Assembly: GCA_024663395.1 (NCBI GenBank)
Contig: JANFAH010000009.1
Location: 930,001-994,000, forward strand
DNA length: 64,000 bases
Source: Pisolithus tinctorius
Taxonomy: Eukaryota > Basidiomycota > Agaricomycetes > Boletales > Pisolithaceae
Reading direction: 5' to 3'
This document shows, in pieces, positions 1 to 12,194 of this stretch. The translations under genes were made by a program, and so were the position numbers. The notes below the pieces were generated by a model that worked only from the letters and a program-made list of their open reading frames with translations, searched no databases and was not told the DNA's origin. Positions within the stretch are counted from its first letter, which is position 1. Every line of letters starts with the position of its first letter.

Positions 1-2610
1 AATGAGTAGATTGGCACCGTCTGAAAGCGTCTCCAGCCAAGAGAGAAGGTTAGAGGATCGTTAGTTTTCAAGGTCTTGGTAAACCATCGATGCCGTTTGA
101 TGCGGACTTGAAGGTATCCAAAGCGTTCTTCAGAGGGAAGGAGTCCTCCAACGATGATAGGATAGTGCGGGTCAAAATGCTCTATCATTTCGCAAGGGAC
201 ATTCGAGAGCTCAATACGAACGTAGGAACCTGGTCGATAGCCTTCAACCAGTACGCGTGCCTCTGCATTAATGCCTTCGAATTCGTCACGGTTGATTTGG
301 AGCTGACGGTTGATCTCTTCCTTTTTTTCATCGTAAAAGTCCATCTTGGCAGCCTCCGGGTCGTCGTACTGTTCATCAAATTTGCGTTTAAGCTCCGCCT
401 TCTTGGCCGCGAGTTCTGCAGCTCGAGCGGCTTCAGCATCTTGAGGTGGCTGCTGAGGGCTCGACTCGTCAGCCTCCAGATCCTCAAAGTCACCAGCCTC
501 CGATCCGTCCTCGCCTTCCGCAGTGACACCATCCGCAGGAGCGTGGTCACCAGTGATGAATGCAGAACGCAGAGAATCTAATGTCGACTCGTTCTCCCAC
601 TCTCGAAGACTTTCGAGCGATAGGATCTCCTTCGTTCTGTCCAGTTCATCGTCCTTCCGTTCGGATGCTCCTTTCGGGCGGAAGAAATCATCGGCATCTG
701 AGGGGTCCTCCTCGCGTGAACATTCGCGTTCGCCGTTGACAATTTGGCTGGGGGTGAGATTGCTCGAGTATATCGATGCCATCCAATCTTTTCTTCGCTT
801 TCTTCGGGCATGTTCGGCAAACGCGGCCGCGGCTTTGGCAGACAAGTTCTCCTTCCACGCAGGACCTACAGGCATGTCTTCCTCTTCACCGTCGCCATCA
901 TTTTCGTCTGATACATCTCCTACGTCATCCTCCAGATCCAGCGGGGGCGAATTACCCCTATTATGCCATTCTTCGTCACCCTCTCCAAGCTCGGAGTCGC
1001 TGTCGGCAAAAGCAATATCACCTCCACTTCGTTCCTTCTCTGAGGGTCCAGCGATAGGTCTCGTCACCCTACGCGATGAAGTACGACCCTGATCACCGCG
1101 TCCAGAGTCTGATCCAAGATCCAACTCTTCTTCTGATGTCCCTTCGGCCTCGTCTCCGTCAGAAAGGTCATCCTCTTCGGAATCATCCATCCGCTCCTCA
1201 TCCTCTTCCGCGTCATCTGCAAGACTCTCGCTGTCTTCATCATCGTGGGGTTCAACCGTCAGGGGCATCGATGAGGATCCCAATAACTTTATTTGGCTGC
1301 GCGAAACTGTATCCGCCAACGTAACATCGACATCTTGAAGGTTCATAACCATCTGTTCTCCCTCACCCCTTGGAACTAGAAAACGTCACGCTAAGTCCAG
1401 GAGTAGACAACTGACACCTTACCGTCAGTAGCTCCACGAGTAAAATTCCCGGGAACATTGATCCACACAGCATCTTTATCATACATGACACCTCCGACGT
1501 CACTCATCGGTGCATGTACAAGAAGTTTCTTCTTCTCGCTGAGCTTTCGCCGCTTCTCAGAATCTGCATCAGGTAATGGACAAGGGTCCCCCAATACGTT
1601 GACAGACGTTATGGACATGTCGCCCACGCCCGGTATGTGAACTTTTGAACTTTGTCGAAGATTGGTACCTCGAAGGTACCCATATAACGTGACGGTGCGG
1701 TCGCATTTGCCTCTCGATGCACGTATAGTTTCTCGAGGCGTAAGATCTTCAATGCGATCGGCGAGGAGGTAAGGATGGCTGTTGCGAAATATGAGAGGGC
1801 GGAACTTCATCACGCTGATGAAACGGGTAAGGTTGAGGATTTCGTTGTCAGGATATCGCCCATTGAGGACACCAGAGAGGTAAAAGAGTTTTGCGCCCTG
1901 GTATATCTCTGTCCAAAAACGCTTCTTGATAGTTTTCTTGGTAGATTTCAGAGTAGACTGCTTCTTTATGAGATCGAGATGTGTGAGGACACCAATGACT
2001 TTTGGGAAACCGTGGGCCTGTAGGATATTGAGAAATTCGAATGCATCCTGCGGGCGAAATTAGGTTGAATGACCACATGTGAGGGCAGCCATGCGCACCA
2101 TTTCGAATCCATAAGACCCATCAATCATCAGAAGAACCAGGTCGGCAACCTTGCCAATGTCAATCATTGAATTGAGGTCATTGTTACATTCAATGAACGT
2201 CAACCGCCGTTTTTTGCCGCTAACCACTGTGATGGGGCCTTTGGCCTCCTGCAGCGTTTGCTTGGAGTATCGACGAACAAGGCTTTTGAGAAGAGTGGTC
2301 TTGCCGACTCCAGAGGGTCCCACTATGGCGACAATCACTGGCGGAGGAATGTCATCCGGAGTGCGATCAACAAGTGGGACATGGAGACGGGTTTGTTCGC
2401 GTTCGACATTTCTTCGTCCTTCTCGCTCTGCACGTCTGCCCGACTTTGGAGCAAAGGCCTAGGCAGAGCATGAGCAAGTCGGGGGGACACAGGACCACGG
2501 TGTTACGCTACCTTTTCGTTGAATCCGGACTGTTTGCCTTTACCTTTTCCCTTTGTCCTTCTCTCGGCTTTATTGCTAGGCCGATGGGTTTTGTGTGTCT
2601 GACTTTCCAT
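1..2610 (-). CDS. BMS1: BMS1 ribosome biogenesis GTPase (C-terminus beyond the left edge)
   Basis: This is the nucleolar GTPase of the small-subunit processome needed for 18S rRNA maturation. The model has exons 2610-2512, 2458-2099, 2047-1423 and 1375 to the edge, with phases that agree. The N-terminus is basic (HRPSNKAERRTKGKGKGK) and ends in GFNEK, the usual BMS1 start. Exon 2 carries P-loop GPSGVGKTT and the KGPITVVSGKKRRLTF block. Exon 3 continues with FLNILQAHGFPKVIGVLTHLD and the AARP2CN region (DRIEDLTPRE, GDMSITSV). Exon 4 holds a long Asp/Glu-rich region and then GTYVRIELSNVPCE and DPHYPIIVGGLLPSEE. The last visible residues, FSLGWRRFQTVPIYS, lie inside the C-terminal RIBIOP_C domain, so the gene is cut by the window. 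It is divergent from the Cep57-like gene. The identity rests on several separate conserved blocks and I see no break. Confidence 0.97.
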
Positions 2611-2862
2611 GACAGAGCTCAACAAAATATTAGCGGACGACCCAAGCAGCCTCGATATCACCAATAAGGAAAGTGACCCCTACACGATGTGCTTATATAA
2701 GACGAAGACTGTGAACGATCACGTGACCGACGCGTAGGGACGTGCCAGCCTGGTTTTGCGAGTCCGACACCGTCGCCGCCGTGTGGCCTGTCTCGCTCTC
2801 GCTCTCTGACATTTTAACTACTTGTAGCTTGTTTTTTTTGTTTGCGTCTTCGCGATACCCTG
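2611..2862. promoter_or_regulatory. Divergent promoter between BMS1 and the Cep57-like gene
   Basis: The 252 bases between the two start codons must hold both promoters. A TATATAA element lies at 2694-2700; it reads as a TATA-like box on either strand, about 85 bases upstream of the BMS1 start. A CT-rich stretch at about 2790-2840 precedes the start at 2863. The promoter role is inferred from position. Confidence 0.55.
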
Positions 2863-5800
2863 ATGTCTAGGAAGTCATCGTCCTCGCACTTTGACTTTAG
2901 TATTCCAGGCGACGAACTCGAACATCGTCGCATCCAACTCGAACACAACCTGCAAATCACCGATCTATCATTCCATCTATCATCTGTCCCAGACGAACCA
3001 ACCGGTGACAATGAGTCTGTAGAATATCCAAGACATTACTCCGCACCATCCCCGTTCCCCGGTTTTACATCATTCGAACAGCACTCCCGTGAAAACCTAG
3101 AATACGATGGCCACAGTCACCTTCACCCTTGGTCCGTGCACGACGACGACGACGGTGGCGTCAATCCTTATGGTGCAGAAACAATGTCTACTGCTGCGCA
3201 TCACGCAAGCGCCGTCACGATCACCGCTGGTCTAGGGCGCAACCAACGAAGGGAACCCAGTATCAGCGGTGCCGAGTACGATCCTGATCGCCCTCTTCAG
3301 GATATCATGGCTGGAATGCATACCGCTGACGCTGCCTCCCTTGCTGCTCGTTTGCGCTCTCCAAGGAGAGGTCATGATTTATCCGTTTCAGAAGAATCTG
3401 ATAGGTCCCAGGAGATCTCCCGCCCAAAGCTCGCTGAAACTCTGCAGCGTGTAGGATTCTCACCACGACGCCCGCGTTCACACCAGTCAAGTTTTCAGTC
3501 ACCAGGTGGGGTCCAGGACACCTTGCGTCGGTATGCGGACGCCTCTCGCCGGAGCATGACACCAAAAACCAGGAAAATTGCTGCTGTCTCCTTCGATACC
3601 ACCGCGACTCCGATTCGAAGACACGTTTCCCAACCTGCAACCGTTCAGCCTCAGGTTAATGTCCAGCCTCCCACGCCATCTACTACAGCTTCCAACTTCA
3701 CCAAAATGGCACGCGGACTTACAAGGGACATTCGTCATGCTCAGGACCTCTCCCAGGCTGACAATGTTGCTGACAATGAACATGCATCTCAGCCGGTTTC
3801 AACTTCTCGTCAAAAGGATAACCATCATGCGAGTGCAGCAGACATGACTGGCGAACTGAACCACGTCAGTCGCGCATCCAAGAAGGCTCGAGGGCGAGTT
3901 CACCTACCTGACGTCACTGGACTGACAAACGCTGTCGTTTCTCCGGCGAAAGTCGTAATGGATCGTTATGCTGTTCGTGGACTTGGTTCCAGAGACCTTG
4001 AAGGTGGAGTATTCCATATTCACATTCGGGCATGCGAATTCCAACGACGTTGCTAGCTCGCCTTGTCACTTCCCTGAATGCACTCCAGGTCCGACTATCG
4101 CATCTGGAGAATGAAAACAGCATTGCCAGGCGGCGTGTCAGGGAATTGGAATATGAGCTCGAGCAGTGCAAACGGGATGTGATGAGGGAACGCACACGGA
4201 TTTTAGAGTCTCAGGATACAATTGATGTCAGTGCTCGGCTTCCCGGCCCCTCGACGTCGCGTGCCAAGGGTAAAGAGAGGAAAATGAAGGAGGCTGATCA
4301 ATCAGCGTCCAAATACTTTGAGGTCGTAGAGGAAAAGAAAGGTAGGTTAACCCATTCATTCCCGTGGTTTGGGACTTCACCATTTATCAGCACTCGAATC
4401 ACTTATATCCACACTGAGGGCTCATCTTGCTCGCGTCACTTCCGATCTCTCCACTCAGCAGCAGTTACTGGAGGATCTCCGTCGTCTTCGCGAATCGGAC
4501 GCTCTTTCCTTATCCGAGAAAACGGAGGAGATCAACCAACTCAGAATTGAAATGGAGCGACTCGCTGGAGAGCTTGAGGTTCTTCGAGGGGTCGTCGAAG
4601 AGGGCCTCAATGAGAGACGTCAGGCGAGAGAGAGCCCAGGGGAAGAAGAAGAAGAGGATGATGGCGTAGAGGCCACAACTGAATCGGAGCAGTCTGACGA
4701 ATCCGCAACGGAACCTGCCATCGAAAGTCCCTCGCCCAATCGTATATCGCGTCCGTCTACACCGGTTCCCTCACTCCGGAGATCAGTATCCGAGACCTCT
4801 CAGCATCTTAATCGAAGTCGACCTGCATCCCCTGCCTTTGCTGAGCGTTCCCGCGCAACGTCGGCACTCCGGTTCGTTGACCCTGGTCAGGTCAATCCAA
4901 GATCAACAGATTTGGAGGAGCACCACCCACAGTCTCCGGACACCTCTACTTCGTCCGGAAATGCCTCTCGAGATATGTTGTCCGCTGCATCCCCTCACCC
5001 GGCAGATCGCACATCAGCCTCGGCTTCCAAACGGCGAGACTTAAGGCAACCGGTCGGGGCGGAGGATGAACTAGTGTCCGTTATTACATCCGCTACCGAA
5101 CCACCACTACAAGCTGCCAAGGGCCAACCAAACCATACCTCACAACAGCGACAAAAGGAGGGCAAATCGAAGGCTGATGGCGCAAAACCAATCCCCCCCT
5201 TCCCCCGTATTAGTGCGGACCTGGAGCACTTATTCTTTTCTTCGCCACGTCGTCACATTAAAGCTTGTCAGACGTGTAAGGACCCTCACTCGCGATGTCA
5301 TACCGAGACGGACAGACGGAAACAAAAGACCCGCAAGCCTTTTGAACATGAGAGACCAGAAAATGACGGCGGATTAGATGCAGCTGAACCTGCGGGGGGT
5401 CAACATCCTCCCACTCATGATGATAACGCACCCGTCGAAGACGTTCCAAATATCGATGAAATCCTCGAACGTATGGATCGGAACGGTGGCGTCCTGAGAC
5501 CTAGCGACGTTCCTCCTCAAACGGTGCTTGCCAGAGTCGTACGAGACCTTGAAGATGAATTCACTCACTACAAAGAGTGAGTTTCCCGCTGCGACCATTC
5601 CAGGTGTATATATCTAATCCGACTTCATCCCACAGAATCTATCGCGAACTGGCTGAACAGTACCGGTCTATGGACTGTGCAACGCAAGCCGCGAAGCGTC
5701 ACATGGTTGCTGACCACCTGCGGGACGTTATCGATACTATAGAGCGCAAAGTGAGACCTGACCCTAGCCTCCTCTTTGTATGCTGACGAAGGTTGGCTTT

Positions 5801-5870
5801 CCAACAGGGCGATCAAATCACATCGTTGTACGGATTGTTGACCTTCAAGGACAAGCCGATTGTTAATTAG
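2863..5870 (+). CDS. Cep57/PPC89-type spindle pole body protein
   Basis: The predicted protein has 929 residues from five exons: 2863-4003, 4057-4341, 4391-5576, 5636-5750 and 5808-5870. The start is the first ATG in frame (MSRKSSSSHFDFS). The first 380 residues are polar and look disordered. A coiled coil follows (LRARLEHLE-like heptads in LVTSLNALQVRLSHLENE and TQQQLLEDLRRLRESD). The C-terminus, from VVRDLEDEFTHYKEIYREL to SLYGLLTFKDKPIVN, fits the centrosome microtubule-binding domain of Cep57. Fission yeast Ppc89, a spindle-pole anchor for septation signalling, is the closest functional guide. A Cys/His cluster with KACQTCKD sits just before this domain. The role at the spindle pole is inferred from family, not shown by sequence alone. 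Confidence 0.8.
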
Positions 5871-6441
5871 TATTCCCTCTACGACTTATTGTTTCCGTGA
5901 TTTACACTACAAATCATATGGCGATACTAGCCTTCATCTTCTCTCGTGCCGACACCGGGAAGCAAAGTAATTTATGTACCTCTACAATTGGGCTCCGTCA
6001 GAATCGCACTTTCTTTCGTTCGAGATATGAGTCGAATAAATTATAACGCAACCCATGTTTCCCGCCCTTGCTACTGGTAACACCGCCGACACCCATGGAG
6101 ACCTCACCCGTATATAATTAGGTGTTGGGGGCACAGTACATAACTCAGCAACTGTCTACGGCAGACACCAGAGCGGCGAACTCTACTTACTAAATACTTG
6201 GTGCGGAAAAAGATGGGATTCTGTATGCCAACGAAGATGAAGACATACCCACTCACAGAACCGCGCTCCCATATAAGTTACAATAAGTTACAATAGTGGC
6301 CAAATCACCAGTGTGTTGATTCGTGGACTCCGCAGTAGTGATTTGTTCATGCTTAACTTCGTGTAGACGACGAGGGAACAAAAATATTATACATTTGATT
6401 TTTATTTGCCCAACTAAACCTGCCGACAGCGTGAACGGCGT
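5871..6441. other. Convergent intergenic region
   Basis: These 571 bases lie between the 3' ends of the Cep57-like and hydrolase genes. They contain a direct repeat of AAGTTACAAT (6275-6284 and 6285-6294) and an AT-rich stretch near 6380-6410 suited to polyadenylation. I see no coding sequence. Confidence 0.6.
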
Positions 6442-7870
6442 TCATGCGAGGGAGAATACATGACGTATCGTATCCTGTACACCCTCAATCGTCCCGGGCT
6501 CATGCCACCCAGTGAGAGCCTTTACTAATACAATTTTCTTCCCTGAGCTCTCGAACTCGTGCATAACACCGAAATTGTGTATATGTGTTCGAGTGACCAA
6601 CGACTCGCGCTCCCTATCCCGCAATGTCATCTGCCCTTCGTACTCACTCCACTCCTCATTCGACCACAAGGTGACGTTGTGAGGAAGGGCGGCAAGGGGA
6701 GTTAGGTACGGCTCTAACAGGGAATCAAAGAGTGCGTCGGAATGCCAATGGGGAATGTCCCAGTCATTTTCCGAGTGGAGTATGAGCAAGGGCACTTTGA
6801 CCCTCTGATCGAGTGTTAGAGCACTGTTACAGACATGAAAGGCGTGCCTACCGAGATGATGGACAAGGTATTGAACTCGTGGCGAAGGGAGGACTTAAAA
6901 AGTTCTGCGTGCAACGAAGGTTAACATTGGGCACAAAGGGCTTGGCAATCAGACTTACCAGCCGCACCAGGTACCATGGTCAAAGGTAGCATGACGGGGA
7001 GGAACCCGAACACGCAGTAAGTATCCACAACAGCATGTAGAGATGAGAAGGGGGATAAAAGGGCTAACCCTCTGAATTGGGTGCCATCCTCAGCCAAGGA
7101 GACTGAGAGCTTTGAGGCAACTGCTGTGCCAAGGCTGTGGCCGACGATAACGATGTCTTTTGGATTTGCGCCGTTGGTAATGAGCCAGTCCCACGCAGCA
7201 CGGCTGTCGGTCATCAGACCAGTTTCGCTGGGCGTACCTTCGCTATCGCCAAAACCCCGATAATCTATCGCGAGTACATTGGCGCGCACGCGAGATGAGA
7301 AACCGGAGTATTGACGAACGCGCACGTAGAAAGCGCGCGTGGCAGTGTTTCCGTGGAGGAAGAGAATGGTAGGCTGTGAAGCCAATGCTTCATGTAGAGC
7401 ATTTTCTGCCGCGTTGGGCGGCGGGGGGAAAGGCATAGACTGGTAGATGTTGTCAGAAAGAATAAACCATGCACCAAGTGTATGATTATCTGGGGTAACT
7501 ATCTTGATATTGGCCACCTTGCCAGCTACCCAAGAAAAAGCATCTCAGCGTCTTTCAAATCTCACCGCGTCAATGGGTCCATAACACCATCGCGGACAAC
7601 GAAACAATGATTACGACTTACGTGCCATCCCGTAATTCTCGGGATTGTCGTACTGTGCGAAGAGGGGGAGCTTGACAACATTCATGAATACTGCACTGAA
7701 TGGGGATTTAATTTTTAAAAGGACGTAATGAAGCAGACGAGCATTACTCACTGTGTCTGGATCCAAGGGATAGTCAAGAGCAGTAATAGGGCAACGTAGA
7801 TGCCACCGATGACAGTGAAGTAAGTCCGAACACGTGAACGAAAGGTAGGTTTAACAACTTCGCGCGACAT
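6442..7870 (-). CDS. ABHD12-like alpha/beta hydrolase, membrane anchored
   Basis: The model has exons 7870-7752, 7695-7622, 7525-6959, 6904-6852 and 6804-6442 and gives 391 residues. The start MSREVVKPTF is followed by one hydrophobic helix (GGIYVALLLLLTIPWI, about residues 20-36). The hydrolase core has oxyanion strand ILFLHGN, the acidic turn DYRGFGDSEG, nucleophile elbow GHSLGT, a likely acid in HSENDWDIP and a likely catalytic His in LTGWHEPG. This order and the segment HAVFMNVVKLPLF before the core fit ABHD12-type lipases, which hydrolyse monoacylglycerols or lysophospholipids in membranes. The substrate cannot be read from sequence. Another ABHD subfamily remains possible. It is convergent with the Cep57-like gene. 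Confidence 0.85.
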
Positions 7871-9832
7871 CTCAGCACTGAAGCCCATGCAATGACTGTA
7901 CAAGTAAGTGTAGGAGGGTCCCCTCCTCGTCCAGATCTTGCACGTACCATTAAGTAGAGTAGAGGCTGTTTACCATTATTTGTATGAATGGTGAATGCAG
8001 GAGATTCCCTGAGATCCCCTTGCACTTTGTTGTCGTGTGACCCTCAATGTGAGAGACGCCAGTAGTCTAAATCGGCTGCAGGTGTCTAATTTCAGGTCAG
8101 TCGCTGTTCCTGCTGTAGCTGGTCGGAAAACGAGTCCGATGCAGCATGTCGCTGGCGCGATGATGCTCCAAGGGTTGTCAGATTCGGAAGTTGTGGGCAT
8201 CACGCCGCACAATCAACGAAGGTACCTTCTTGTGGGGTTCCGAGTCTCACCCATACCTATATCACTTGGTTGGTCTCCCCTGTTACTTGGTGCTTTGAGC
8301 CTTTGGAAGAGCCGAAGAGGTAGCCGACCCAGTACGCCACAAGCTTGAACAACTTTGTCACTGCTTAGTAAGAATAAAGTTAGACGCATGGTTTCAGCCT
8401 CATGAGTCCGGATTACTGGATCCACTGACAGCGTACGACTGCAAGTATTTGACGGGTTTCTCAGAGTCTTGCTGCGAGGCAAAGGGCCATCCCGATCGAG
8501 TGCCACCCTACCATGACCCTGGAAAGATTTTAGACTATACCGAAGTGTGGCGCCCTTCCATGCATGGCTCCAATCTAGACTCTAAGGACGAGATTGGCAA
8601 AACCAACATCAGAATTCGTGAATTCCGATAACAAGTGGCGATAAGCGATGAAATGGTGTGGAGCTTTGGGGGAAAGCCCTGAATAGCTGGAGATAGTGTT
8701 TGGGTTGTAGTCCACCAACAGCCACATAAGCTCACCCAAAGCTCAGATCTGCAAAGCTCGCTTGCCCGAACAGTCCGACGATGCCCAGCCCATGGGAGTT
8801 TGGTGCATTCCTGATTCCTGGTCCTTTCGGACTCTGCAAGCACATGTTTATCATGTTGAACTACTTACTGACAAAAGCTTCCGAAAGCAAGGGTAAGGTG
8901 GCAGGGTGGCAGGAGGCTAATAGCACGCAATATGTTTGGATGTGTTTGCCATCGGAGACATCAATGCCTGGCAAATTAAGAGTCCTTTAGACCATCTACT
9001 GGGCACCGCATGATGTACATTTTACGGGATAACCGGACTTCCGGACTTAATATTATCTTGCTTGGAAGGTTCCTGCTGGTTTCGACCGCGCCCACAAATG
9101 CCGTGGGACCACAAAAGGTCACACATACGGCTACACTTCCCCGTCTACTTCAACATCGCTCGTCTGCTCGACCCTCCCCGAACTCACACCCGGACAGTGG
9201 ATTCAATGCCAATGGCATGCGGCACATTTACGTCGACCATCACGGTGACCTGTCTGAACACATAATGGATGTCGACGGGTTGTGTGGTAGGTGGCACTTG
9301 CTGGGTGACAGGTTGGTGTGACGCATGGGCAGGTTGTAACTACAGTCCGTGTCAACAAATGATGCTAAGTAGCACTTTACATTTCTGTCCTGGCCATTGA
9401 CCCTGTAGTCGTGCTACCAGCTTATGTACCTTGCCCTCCTACGTTGTCTCGTGTACACCTTGCGCAACACCTCCACTTCAAGCAAAGTAGGCCCCCGCGG
9501 TGAGCAGAAGCCTCCCGAGTCGAGTAGCAATTCCACTACCCACGTCAACTGCGTCTGTGGCACCAAGCTCCAAAGAGTAGCCATCATTCTGTGGTCGGGT
9601 TTGATCGGACATCTCGACAGGCAATACAGTTGTTCCCTATTATGTAGTCTATCTAATAGCTGGATATCTTATCACGGCTCTCTGTGACAGAGCCGTCTCC
9701 AGGTCCAGGTACGCAAGATAAGTTATCGGCCATTCCTTTGGCCCTTATAAGCACTTAGGGGCGCTTGCGAGAGGAGGCAACGCTGCGCCCTTGGAGTCAG
9801 ATAGCCTTTGCTTCGTCCTAACCATACCGGTG
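7871..9832. other. Intergenic region, about 2 kb
   Basis: No open frame here is long or shows a family motif, and neither strand gave a spliced model. It must hold the hydrolase promoter at its left end and the phosphatase-fold promoter at its right end. The only structured element I noticed is the hairpin at 9674-9696, listed separately. Confidence 0.5.
9674..9696. repeat. Short perfect hairpin (8-bp stem)
   Basis: ACGGCTCT and AGAGCCGT form an 8-base inverted repeat around a 7-base loop, 137 bases upstream of the phosphatase-fold start codon. It could be a regulatory stem, a transcription factor site or the remnant of a small element; nothing else supports any of these. Confidence 0.5.
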
Positions 9833-11909
9833 ATGTCCAGCTCATCCGACAGTAGCCTCCCTGTAGGCGTGGTGCTTCTGGTCCGCCATGGAGATCGCAT
9901 GGGGTTCTATCAGGATCCCGAAACCTACACAGCAAGTGACACGCAGATCACACCACTAGGGAACGTATGTTCCCACTCATTCACCGAAATAGGGGTTGTT
10001 AGCGCTAACCCCACGTACCCCGTGATCAGCAACAAGAGTATCAGTTAGGAACTTACTTGAGATCCGTGTACCTAAACGAGTCTTCGCCATCGTACATTCA
10101 GGGACTGGGTACCGGATTGTTCAATCAGTCCCAAGTTTTTGTGCAGGCAGACATCGGCGACGAAGGATATGTTATATATGATTCTTGTGTTTCATTGACC
10201 CAGGGTCTATGGCCTACGACAACGAGCAACAACATCACTCTTGCAAATGGGACTACCATCACGGCGCCCCTAAACGGTTATCAAGTAAGTTATAGCCTAG
10301 TGTTCATCTTAAACTGTGCTCATGCATGCGATTCACCTCGACATAGTACGTTCCAAGTACGTGACTCAATCACAGCAGGAATAGCCGGCTTACAGTAATT
10401 GCTACTTCAGTTGATGGCATCGACCCCACCGAAAACATGTCCCTCGAAGGATTTGATAATTGCAACGTTTGCTTGTTCTATCATCTACAGAGAAACACAA
10501 GCGCTTACTTGTAGTCTAGACGTTCAGTGCCCACACAGCTGCATTCTATGATTCTCGTGAGTTCCAGGAGATGGAATCGCAGAGTGCGGCTTTCCTGCAA
10601 CTTCTACCTCCGTACCTGGGCGACCGAGCCGCGACGCTGCAAAACATGGTAGGATACCACAGCTTTCTCTGGTTATTTTAAAGCTAATGGGATATTGAAA
10701 AGTGGAATGTACCTCAATTTTGATCTTTCGCACCAATATTGTCTAATTTGGCCCCCTATATTCCTGCGATTTTACCAGGTATTCGACTATATGAACGTCA
10801 ATTACATACACAACGCAACGTTTTCTGCCTCCCTTCCTCCGACTTTCCTTCCTCAAGCACGTGCGTTGGCCAATTGGCACGAGTATAACGTCTTCAGCGA
10901 CGCGAGCCTCAGTGGCATCGGAAACAGTGCGCCGAGGACCCCTTTAATTCTCCTGGTATTGTGTTTGATGTTGGATCATTTTGGTGTGGTGCAGTTGCTG
11001 GTCGAACAATCATCCCAACCATTTTCGAAGCGTTCGATGCCATCCTCGATCCTGACAACCCTGCTAAACTCTATGTTACTGCTATATCCTACAAGCCCTT
11101 TTTATCACTCTTCAATATGACGGGTGTGGCAGCTGCAAATCCAGAACTCGCTGGAATAGGTACGCCGATTCTGTCTTACCCCAGCCATCAGCTCGCACGA
11201 GCGTGTTTCCGAGAATGGGCAAGAGGGTGAAAATTCCTGGATTAAGTACTGACGATGACAATGGCCTTCCATTGCGCCCTTAGTGGATTACGCTTCGGCT
11301 GTTGCGCTTGAGGTTCGACTGCCAAATGGCGATGCTACCGAAGCCACTATCCGCTTCAACTTCAAGAATGGTTCGGATCCCCAGTTCACCACATACAACT
11401 GGATGGGCGCCACCGGAGACATCAAAGTGACGTCGTTCTATGATGCGTTATCAGTACGTGCGATAAAGGCCGTTGTTTTTGTCATCCTTTCTCACCAACG
11501 CATTGCCCTTCTATTTCCGAGTAGAATTCGGTGGTGAACGGGACGGCCGATTGGTGCAATGTATGCCAGAACACCCAGGTTAGCAGTTGCGCTGCGCTCA
11601 ATCTCGCTGCACAACAAGCGAGGGCGGCGGCCTTATCACCCATAAGTCCAGTTGGTGCTGGGTTCCTTGGCGCAGGAATGACGATCGTCCTGTTTGCCGT
11701 CGCGTTAAGCTCACTGCTATTCTTTGGGTTTCTGAAGTTCAAACGCCCCCTGTTCAAAGGGCGGAAGCATAGGGAAGAGGATCAAGTGGGTTATTGACAA
11801 TGTCTACAGTTTTTTTGACTGATGCCCATTGCGACAGGTTGAACTAAGCAAAACACAAGCGTACGCCGATAGCGTAAATCCGCCATCGAGCGTAAGTCGT
11901 GGGCAGTGA
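9833..11909 (+). CDS. Histidine-phosphatase-fold membrane protein
   Basis: Eleven exons give 467 residues: 9833-9964, 10030-10284, 10347-10356, 10411-10466, 10520-10648, 10703-10708, 10779-10926, 10995-11159, 11284-11453, 11525-11785 and 11838-11909. The phosphohistidine motif RHGDR lies near residue 19, followed by ITPLGNQQEYQLG, as in fungal histidine acid phosphatases. Near residue 395-420 is one transmembrane helix (GMTIVLFAVALSSLLFFGF) and then a basic tail. The position where active relatives carry HD reads TAISYKPF here. Two exons are only 10 and 6 bases long, yet each adds residues expected by the family (YVP and WN). Many N-glycosylation sequons are present but no signal peptide precedes RHG, so an upstream exon may be missing. 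The final intron is optional: without it the frame stops at 11797. Confidence 0.82.
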
Positions 11910-12194
11910 TGGGACAAATCTTACGGAGATTCGATGAGAGAGCTCGCGTGTCATTCTTTTTTTTATTGGAAGGGGCACAATATTAGCTCCGCGTATTATC
12001 GGTTTTCCAAGATCAATGCCGAGTGGATGAGAAGTTGTGTTGTTTTAATACTGTGATAGGTGGGAATAGTTATCGCCAGAGATGGTCTTCGCCACCACTA
12101 GAGCCTTCATATCGGGACTCATCGCGGTCGGAGTCCTCGTGGAATATATCTACTTCTACAATGAGATGAAGTCATGAAAGAAGGAACTAGTCAC
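11910..12194. other. Intergenic region with a possible microprotein
   Basis: This gap separates the convergent ends of the phosphatase-fold and Iwr1 genes. It contains a T-rich run near 11957 and the small reading frame at 12082-12177 that is listed separately. Confidence 0.5.
12082..12177 (+). CDS. Candidate 31-residue single-helix membrane microprotein
   Basis: The frame starts ATG GTC TTC GCC and stops at TGA. It encodes 31 residues: a short polar start, a hydrophobic segment (AFISGLIAVGVLVEYIYFY) long enough to cross a membrane, and a charged end NEMKS. An in-frame stop lies 15 bases upstream, so it is either free standing or a last exon. Tiny one-helix proteins are common subunits of mitochondrial complexes, but I cannot match this one to any. 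It may be chance. Confidence 0.3.
   Translation: MVFATTRAFISGLIAVGVLVEYIYFYNEMKS

Noticed and set aside
2842..2862. An upstream extension of the Cep57-like frame starting at TTG
   Set aside because: TTG is not a normal nuclear start codon; the first ATG at 2863 is preceded by a plausible leader.
6275..6294. Two copies of AAGTTACAAT as a meaningful repeat
   Set aside because: Only two copies of a 10-base AT-rich unit in a convergent gap; likely chance.
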